From contig CANSSP010000001.1 of assembly GCA_947649645.1 (NCBI GenBank), positions 1 through 64,000 on the forward strand: DNA of 64,000 nucleotides, given 5' to 3'. This document shows, in pieces, positions 58,839-64,000 of this stretch. The notes under the pieces are model-generated. The model worked only from the letters and a program-made list of their open reading frames with translations. It was not told where the DNA came from and searched no databases. This stretch comes from an uncultured Roseburia sp. GTDB lineage: Bacteria > Bacillota > Clostridia > Lachnospirales > Lachnospiraceae. Positions within the stretch are counted from its first letter, which is position 1. Every line of letters begins with the position of its first letter. Position numbers and translations under genes: made by a program.

Positions 58839-59029
58839 CGCTGTGCTCCTTTTTCTTTTTGGTACGCCCGCAATCTCTCCTGCATCTGCCTTTGTGGCTG
58901 GTTTTTGTCATATGTACATAAATTTAGTCCGTGCAAATCTATGCGCATCTGACAAAAAACGACGCAAAACAGGGACAAAGAGATTTCGGAAGTACATCTT
59001 TTTGAAATATGTGATAAAGTAACGGTTTT
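58839..59029 (-). other. Structured gap between pyrB and pyrI
   Basis: There is no reading frame of note. TTTTTGTCA (58902-58910) and TGACAAAAA (58950-58958) are a perfect 9-base inverted repeat. Inside it lie two smaller palindromes, TATGTACATA (58911-58920) and ATGCGCAT (58941-58948). A weak minus-strand promoter-like pair is possible but unconvincing. Partner genes of ATCase usually abut, so this is likely regulatory. Confidence 0.45.
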
Positions 59030-59947
59030 TCAGACGTTGATTTCAAGCAGGGTCAGAATGAGAGCCATCCGCACGTAGACGCCGTACTGTGCCTGACGGA
59101 AATAGGCCGCCCTTGGGTCGTCGTCGACTTCCACCGAGATTTCATTGACTCTCGGCAGAGGGTGGAGGACGAACATGTCTTTTCTGGCAAGTTCCATCTT
59201 GGATTTTGTGAGTATATAGTAATTTTTAAGACGCACATAATCTTCCTCGTTGAAAAAGCGTTCTTTTTGTACGCGGGTCATATAGAGAATGTCGAGGTCT
59301 GGCATGGCGTCTTCCAGGCGTTCTGCCTCGGCAAAAGGGATATGATTCGCATGCAGCACGTCTTCTCTGATGTAGCTTGGGATGCGCAGCTCTTCCGGGG
59401 AGATCAGAAGAAAGCGGATGCCGGGGTAGCGGATCAGGGCGTTGATCAGGGAGTGGACGGTGCGGCCGAACTTCAGATCGCCGCAGAGCCCGATGGTCAG
59501 ATCGTTCATGCGCCCTTTGAGAGAGCGGATGGTCAGAAGATCTGTCAGCGTCTGGGTGGGATGCTGATGACCGCCGTCGCCGGCATTGATCACGGGAATC
59601 TGGGATTTCATGGAGGCGACAAGAGGCGCGCCTTCTTTGGGATGCCGCATGGCACAGATATCTGCGTAACAGGAAATCACCCGGATGGTGTCGGAGACGC
59701 TCTCACCCTTTGCGGCGGAGCTGGAATCGGCACTGGAAAAACCTAAAACAGAGCCGCCGAGATTTAACATGGCGGCTTCAAAACTGAGACGTGTGCGTGT
59801 GCTTGGCTCGTAAAAGCAGGTGGCAAGTTTTTTCCCTTCGCACGCATGGGCATATTTCTGCGGATTCTTCTCGATGTCGGCGGCCAGATCCAGAAGCTGA
59901 TCCAGCTCATCGACCGAGAAGTCCAGCGGGCTCATCAGATGACGCAT
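59030..59947 (-). CDS. pyrB: Aspartate carbamoyltransferase catalytic subunit
   Basis: A 305-residue enzyme of pyrimidine biosynthesis. The carbamoyl-phosphate loop [15 protein letters not shown] is near 48, the 80s loop is [12 protein letters not shown], and [12 protein letters not shown] and a late [14 protein letters not shown] follow. ATG 59947 follows AAGGAGG; the longer in-frame start lies within the promoter. It forms the ATCase holoenzyme with PyrI. No PyrR-type attenuator fits in its short leader. Confidence 0.96.
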   Translation of the reverse strand: MRHLMSPLDFSVDELDQLLDLAADIEKNPQKYAHACEGKKLATCFYEPSTRTRLSFEAAMLNLGGSVLGFSSADSSSAAKGESVSDTIRVISCYADICAMRHPKEGAPLVASMKSQIPVINAGDGGHQHPTQTLTDLLTIRSLKGRMNDLTIGLCGDLKFGRTVHSLINALIRYPGIRFLLISPEELRIPSYIREDVLHANHIPFAEAERLEDAMPDLDILYMTRVQKERFFNEEDYVRLKNYYILTKSKMELARKDMFVLHPLPRVNEISVEVDDDPRAAYFRQAQYGVYVRMALILTLLEINV

Positions 59948-59986
59948 ACTTTTCCTCCTTATGTGGCAGATCAAAATATTTTTACT

Positions 59987-60015
59987 ATCATATCTCAATC
60001 AAAATGCAATTGCAA
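59987..60015 (-). promoter_or_regulatory. pyrB promoter
   Basis: Minus strand: -35 TTGCAA (60010-60015 complement), 17-bp spacer, -10 TATGAT (59987-59992 complement), 40 bases before the pyrB start. The short leader leaves no room for a pyrimidine attenuator. Confidence 0.75.
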
Positions 60016-60027
60016 GACGGAAAATAG

Positions 60028-60438
60028 TCATAATTGCTGACGGTGCTGTGCGTCGGCGTGCACGAGAATACGCTCGAACAGCAGTCCGGCAGCCATCCAG
60101 AACGGCGCGTAATCGAGACGGATCAGACCGTCGATGTTAGATTTTGCATCGCTGTAATCCCAGGGACACATCGCATGTTTTTTCAGGACAGAGCCGCTTA
60201 TATATTCAAAAGAAAAGATGCCGAGCGAGTAGAGCGTGCCGCGGAAGAGAGCGGGCAGTTTTCTGATTTTGCGGTAGACGGGACCGATGCAGGCGGCCAT
60301 CCCGTAAATCGGAAACATCCATACGGAAGTCTGCCCGATCAGACGTCCGTCCTTTTTTAAAAGAGAACCGGCGGAGGTAAAAAGAATTTCCATACACCAG
60401 CCGGTCAGGCCACAGATAAAAAAATTTTTTCCGTTCAT
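60028..60438 (-). CDS. Small membrane protein, CmpB-like (putative ABC transporter type IV family)
   Basis: 136 residues with about four hydrophobic segments: FFICGLTGWCMEILFTSAGS, a VWMFPIYGMAACIGPVY stretch, LYSLGIFSFEYISGSVLKKH and APFWMAAGLLFERI. The CPWDYS motif after the third segment is typical of the clostridial family annotated as putative ABC-transporter type IV (CmpB). Function is not established. It ends just upstream of the pyrB promoter and is divergent from the redox fusion gene. Confidence 0.72.
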   Translation of the reverse strand: MNGKNFFICGLTGWCMEILFTSAGSLLKKDGRLIGQTSVWMFPIYGMAACIGPVYRKIRKLPALFRGTLYSLGIFSFEYISGSVLKKHAMCPWDYSDAKSNIDGLIRLDYAPFWMAAGLLFERILVHADAQHRQQL

Positions 60439-60545
60439 GATTCACCTCGTTCTTCCCAGTTTTTTCGTGTTGTACAGTTTTTAGCTTCTGCGAAAAAGAA
60501 AAAAATATGTAATTGCAGTTTCTATCTTTTTTTGAGCGCACATGG

Positions 60546-60551
60546 TATAAT
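60546..60551 (+). promoter_or_regulatory. Extended -10 promoter of the redox fusion gene
   Basis: TATAAT (60546-60551) is preceded by TG at 60543-60544, an extended -10 arrangement that can work without a good -35. It lies 37 bases before the start codon. Confidence 0.55.
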
Positions 60552-60587
60552 CGGGATAGCGATAACAGAGGAAAGGAAGGATTTTAT

Positions 60588-63170
60588 ATGAAAGTATTGG
60601 TTGTCGGAGGCGTCGCGGCCGGGACAAAAACGGCGGCAAAACTAAAAAGAGCCGACCGGAGCGCAGAGGTCACGCTGATCACAAAGGGGAAGGATATATC
60701 ATATGCGGGATGCGGTCTGCCCTATTACGTCGGCGGGCTGATCCATGACAGGGAGGAGCTGACGGTAAACACACCGGAAAAATTTGCCGCGCTCACCGGC
60801 GTCAGGGTGCTGACGGGAAAAGAAGCAACAGGACTCTGCGCGGAGGAAAAGTACGTCCGGGTCAGGGATACGGCAAGCGGACAGGAGGAGGATTTTTCCT
60901 ATGACAAACTGGTGATCTCTGTCGGGGCATCGCCTGCAGCCCCGCCGGTGAAGGGGATGGACCTGGAGGGTGTCTTTACGATCCGCACGCCGGAGGACGC
61001 CGTCAACGTGCGCGCATATGCCGACGAAAACGATGTGAAAGCTGCGGTTGTGGTGGGGGCAGGGTTTATCGGCCTTGAGATGGCCGAAAATCTGAAACAG
61101 AAAGGAATTGCCGTCACGGTCATCGATTTTGCGTCTCAGATACTGCCCAATATCCTGGACCCGGAGATGGCCGCTTATGGGAAAAAGCATCTGCAGAGAG
61201 AGGGAATCCGGATTGTCACAGGGACGAAGGCAGAAGAGATCACAGGGGACGGCCGGGTCGCAGCGGTAAAGACGACGGCCGGGACGCTCCGCTGCGGCAT
61301 TCTCATAATGGCTGCAGGAATCCGCCCGAATACTGCGTTTCTGGAGGGCAGCGGCCTTGAGATGAACCGTGGAACGATCGTGGTCGATAAGAAGATGCAG
61401 ACCAGTCTGCCGGACGTCTACGCGGCAGGGGACTGTGTGCAGGTCGTAAACCGTGTTACCGGCGGGCCGCAGTGGTCGCCGATGGGATCGTCCGCAAATA
61501 TGGAAGGGCGGACGCTGGCGCAGATTCTGGCCGGCGCGCAGAAGGAATATCCCGGCGTGCTCGGCACGGGCGTGGTTAAACTCCCGGGGCTTAACTGTGG
61601 GCGGACCGGACTGACCGAAGAGGCGGCGAAAGCCGCTGGATATGATGTGGAAACGGCGCTTGCCGTCACGGACGATAAGGCGCACTATTATCCGGGCGCA
61701 TCTTTCTTTGCCACAAAGCTGATCGCAGACAAAGAGAATCACAGGCTGCTGGGAATACAGGTGTTTGGCCCCGGCGCCGTGGATAAGATGGTTGATATCG
61801 CTGTCATGGGAATGACGATGGGCGCAAAACTGGAAGATTTTGAAAATGCGGATTTCGCCTACGCGCCACCGTTTTCGACGGCAATCCATCCGTTCCTGCA
61901 GGCCGTGTATGTCCTGCTCAACAAATTAAACGGCGAAATGGTGAGCATGACTCCGGCGGAGTACGCGGCGGGGAAGGCACAGGGGTTCAGGGTGCTTGAT
62001 GTGGCTCCGTCGCCGACGATTGCGGGCGCCGACTATATCGATCTGGTGAAAGTCAGCGGAGAGATCGAGGGAATCGGAAAAGAAGAAAAGCTTCTGCTTG
62101 TCTGTGCAAAGGGAAAGCGGGGCTATTTTCTGCAGAACCGTCTGCGCTTTTATGGCTATGAAAATACAGTAGTGCTGGAAGGAGCAACGTTTTTTAACGA
62201 TGTGAAGGTGGCAGGCAACGGGGAGCAGGTTTCAAAAGAGGAAGAAACCAGAGTCAAGGCACTCGGATTTTTAAAGGATAAGCGGACTCCCGACAGGTTC
62301 AATGGCCGCGTCATCACCAGAAACGGAAAGATCACGGCAGAGGAGGCCAGAGCGATTGCCGAGGCTGCGGAGCGCTACGGGAGCGGAGAGGTGGCGATGA
62401 CGTCCCGGCTGACGATGGAGATTCAGGGAGTGCCGTTTGGTAATATCGAAGCGCTGCGGGAATATCTGCTCTCTGCGGGGCTTCAGACAGGAGGAACAGG
62501 TTCAAAGGTGCGTCCGGTGGTTTCCTGCAAGGGAACGACCTGCCAGTATGGTCTGATCGATACATTTGCGCTGTCGCAGGAGATTCACGAGCGGTTTTTC
62601 CACGGCTATGCCGCGGTAAAACTTCCGCACAAATTTAAAATCGCGGTGGGCGGGTGCCCGAACAACTGTGTAAAACCGGATTTGAACGATCTTGGCATTA
62701 TCGGGCAGCGCGTCCCGCAGTTAAGCCTGGAGAAGTGCAGGGGATGCAGCGTCTGTCAGGTGGAGACGAACTGCCCGATCGGAATCGCACATCTGTCGGA
62801 CGGCAGGCTGGTCATCGACGAAGATGCCTGTAATCACTGCGGGCGCTGTATGGGAAAATGTCCGTTCGGCGTGATTGAGAATTATGTCAATGGTTACCGT
62901 ATCTACATAGGCGGGCGCTGGGGCAAAAAGACTGCCCAGGGCAGATATCTGGAGAAAGTCTTTACCGACCAGGAGGAAGTGCTTCTGGTTGTGGAAAAGG
63001 CCATTCTTCTGTTCCGCGAGCAGGGCGTGACGGGAGAACGCTTTGCCGATACCGTAGCGCGCATCGGTTTCGCGGAAGTGGAGAGACAGCTTTTATCGGA
63101 TGAACTGCTGGAGCGCAGGCAGGAGAATATTGCGGCGGAAAAACATATGAAAGGCGGAGCGACCTGTTAA
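60588..63170 (+). CDS. Flavoprotein oxidoreductase fused to rhodanese, sirohaem reductase-like and ferredoxin domains
   Basis: 860 residues. Domain 1 (about 1-445) is a CoA-disulfide-reductase/NADH-oxidase type flavoprotein with GGVAAGTKTAAKLKR and single redox Cys 42 in YAGCGLPYYVGG. Domain 2 (about 460-550) is rhodanese-like with Cys 506 in VCAKGKRG. Domain 3 (about 570-700) resembles a sulfite/nitrite reductase half with Cys 647 and 652 (CKGTTC) and 690 and 694 (CPNNC), the sirohaem/[4Fe-4S] ligands. Domain 4 has two ferredoxin motifs (about 717-760). ATG 60588 follows GAAAGGAAGG. A role in polysulfide, sulfite or nitrite reduction with NAD(P)H is inferred. Confidence 0.85.
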   Translation: MKVLVVGGVAAGTKTAAKLKRADRSAEVTLITKGKDISYAGCGLPYYVGGLIHDREELTVNTPEKFAALTGVRVLTGKEATGLCAEEKYVRVRDTASGQEEDFSYDKLVISVGASPAAPPVKGMDLEGVFTIRTPEDAVNVRAYADENDVKAAVVVGAGFIGLEMAENLKQKGIAVTVIDFASQILPNILDPEMAAYGKKHLQREGIRIVTGTKAEEITGDGRVAAVKTTAGTLRCGILIMAAGIRPNTAFLEGSGLEMNRGTIVVDKKMQTSLPDVYAAGDCVQVVNRVTGGPQWSPMGSSANMEGRTLAQILAGAQKEYPGVLGTGVVKLPGLNCGRTGLTEEAAKAAGYDVETALAVTDDKAHYYPGASFFATKLIADKENHRLLGIQVFGPGAVDKMVDIAVMGMTMGAKLEDFENADFAYAPPFSTAIHPFLQAVYVLLNKLNGEMVSMTPAEYAAGKAQGFRVLDVAPSPTIAGADYIDLVKVSGEIEGIGKEEKLLLVCAKGKRGYFLQNRLRFYGYENTVVLEGATFFNDVKVAGNGEQVSKEEETRVKALGFLKDKRTPDRFNGRVITRNGKITAEEARAIAEAAERYGSGEVAMTSRLTMEIQGVPFGNIEALREYLLSAGLQTGGTGSKVRPVVSCKGTTCQYGLIDTFALSQEIHERFFHGYAAVKLPHKFKIAVGGCPNNCVKPDLNDLGIIGQRVPQLSLEKCRGCSVCQVETNCPIGIAHLSDGRLVIDEDACNHCGRCMGKCPFGVIENYVNGYRIYIGGRWGKKTAQGRYLEKVFTDQEEVLLVVEKAILLFREQGVTGERFADTVARIGFAEVERQLLSDELLERRQENIAAEKHMKGGATC

Positions 63171-63273
63171 ATAAGGGGCAGGGAGACTTCGCACACACAG
63201 CAAAAAAGCCTTTCGGGCGGGGGCGCACTGCGGCGGGGAAGAAGAGAGCCGCGGCAGCGGCCCGCCTGGGCAG

Positions 63274-63302
63274 AGAATCCTGCGGTGCGGGATTCTTTTT
63301 TA
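63274..63302 (+). terminator. Rho-independent terminator after the redox fusion gene
   Basis: AGAATCCTGC (63274-63283), loop GGT and GCGGGATTCT (63287-63296) make a 10-bp stem with one G-T pair, followed by TTTTTT. Confidence 0.85.
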
Positions 63303-63313
63303 TTTCCTTAATA

Positions 63314-63342
63314 TGGACAAACAGAAATGCACATGCTATCAT
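63314..63342 (+). promoter_or_regulatory. Promoter of the DUF368 gene
   Basis: TGGACA (63314-63319), a 17-bp spacer and TATCAT (63337-63342), 57 bases before the chosen start. Confidence 0.65.
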
Positions 63343-63398
63343 GTACGGGGAATAATCTGCCGTAGAATACGGACAAAAAAATGAAAGAGGAAAAAGAG

Positions 63399-64000
63399 AT
63401 GTACGTGATACAATTTATCAGAGGATTCTGTATGGCTTTAGCGGACAGTGTGCCGGGCGTTTCCGGCGGGACGATTGCGTTTCTGCTCGGGTTTTACGAT
63501 CAGTTTATCGGGTCAATTGACGATCTGATTACCGGAAATATGCAGAAGAAAAAAGAGGCGGTGTTTTTTCTGATCAGGCTTGGGATCGGCTGGGTCGTGG
63601 GATTTGTTCTGGCGGTCCTGGTTCTTACGAGCGTGTTCGAATCGCATATTTATGCGATCAGCTCCCTGTTTATCGGTTTTATCATCTTTGCCATTCCGGT
63701 CGTGATACGGGAGGAGCGGCAGGTGCTGCTGGAGCACAAGGCGTCTGCGGCATTTATTGTTCCCGGTATTGTGATTGTCAGTGCGATCACTTATTTTAAT
63801 CCTGTCGGCGGCGGAGAGGGCGTAAATCTGGATCATCTGACGGTCACGCTGGGGATTTTTGTTTTCCTGGCGGGAATGATCACGATTTCTGCGATGGTGC
63901 TGCCGGGAATCTCCGGTTCCACGCTGCTGCTTATTATGGGACTGTATCTGCCGGTCATCACGGCGATCAAGGATATCCTGCATTTTGATTTCAGTGCGTT
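63399..64000 (+). CDS. DUF368 membrane protein (PopT-like), truncated by the window end
   Basis: 200 residues visible of a polytopic membrane protein. It opens with GFCMALADSVPGVSGGTIAF, the DUF368 signature, and repeats it later as MVLPGISGSTLLLIMGLYLP, an inverted-repeat-like internal symmetry. DUF368 proteins (PopT) have been reported as undecaprenyl-phosphate translocases that recycle the cell-wall lipid carrier. ATG 63399 has AGAGG 8 bases upstream; an in-frame ATG at 63381 lacks a ribosome site. The C-terminus is outside the window. Confidence 0.9.
   Translation, partial: MYVIQFIRGFCMALADSVPGVSGGTIAFLLGFYDQFIGSIDDLITGNMQKKKEAVFFLIRLGIGWVVGFVLAVLVLTSVFESHIYAISSLFIGFIIFAIPVVIREERQVLLEHKASAAFIVPGIVIVSAITYFNPVGGGEGVNLDHLTVTLGIFVFLAGMITISAMVLPGISGSTLLLIMGLYLPVITAIKDILHFDFSA

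Noticed and set aside
59948..59998. Longer PyrB start at 59998
   Set aside because: That ATG falls within or next to the promoter elements; ATG 59947 has AAGGAGG and matches known PyrB starts.

Overview
The window looks like a chromosomal segment of a Gram-positive Clostridia member, most likely a Lachnospiraceae relative. This is inferred from GGAGG-type ribosome sites, Firmicutes-type gene order (priA-def-fmt-rsmB-rlmN-prpC-prkC-rsgA-rpe-thiN and comEC-holA-rpsT), a MurE with the DNPR signature expected for meso-diaminopimelate addition, a LicT-type antiterminator with its RNA target, and a CIRCE heat-shock operator. No rRNA, tRNA, CRISPR array, transposase or prophage gene was seen.

Layout. 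1-5388 is accessory: a BceAB/MacB-like ABC exporter preceded by stacked inverted repeats, a decayed MATE fragment, a TipAS-type MerR regulator with its own 19-bp-spacer promoter, and noncoding remnants. 5389-7761 holds a MATE transporter and a divergent LysR regulator. 7816-21553 is a long housekeeping run: murE, priA, def, fmt, a YugP-like membrane protease, rsmB, rlmN, the PP2C phosphatase/PASTA kinase pair, rsgA, rpe and thiN. 21633-25510 encodes a GH13 alpha-glucosidase and a GH36 alpha-galactosidase. 25628-26955 is an AT-rich PadR/alpha-beta hydrolase pair on the minus strand with a palindromic operator. 27210-31046 is a single-chain PurL. 31127-36439 is an arginine operon (argC, a GNAT protein, argJ, argB, argD) behind an ARG-box-like operator and a long leader, followed by an orphan solute-binding lipoprotein.

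37866-46250 carries comEA, a two-component pair, a GerMN lipoprotein, comEC, a sugar acetyltransferase, holA and rpsT (minus strand, TTG start). 46514-49210 holds a cytoplasmic GH79-like glycosidase, a secreted Ig-like protein of unknown function, and the lon control region. lon has a CIRCE element directly before its ribosome site and is followed by an isochorismatase-like hydrolase. 52130-58300 is a beta-glucoside system: licT behind its own RNA antiterminator/terminator, a PTS EIIBCA, and two GH1 6-phospho-beta-glucosidases. 58401-59947 is pyrB-pyrI (minus strand) with an unusually long structured gap between the genes. The end of the window has a small CmpB-like membrane protein, an 860-residue flavoprotein-rhodanese-sirohaem/ferredoxin fusion, and the start of a DUF368 (PopT-like) membrane protein.

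The strongest candidates for a second look are the multi-domain redox fusion at 60588-63170, CIRCE control of lon, the sensor/response regulator and GerMN lipoprotein between comEA and comEC, the structured pyrB/pyrI gap, the repeat-rich control region of the first ABC exporter, and the internally repeated secreted protein at 48191-48985. Assignments rest on motif and family recognition by eye; no database search or folding calculation was run.
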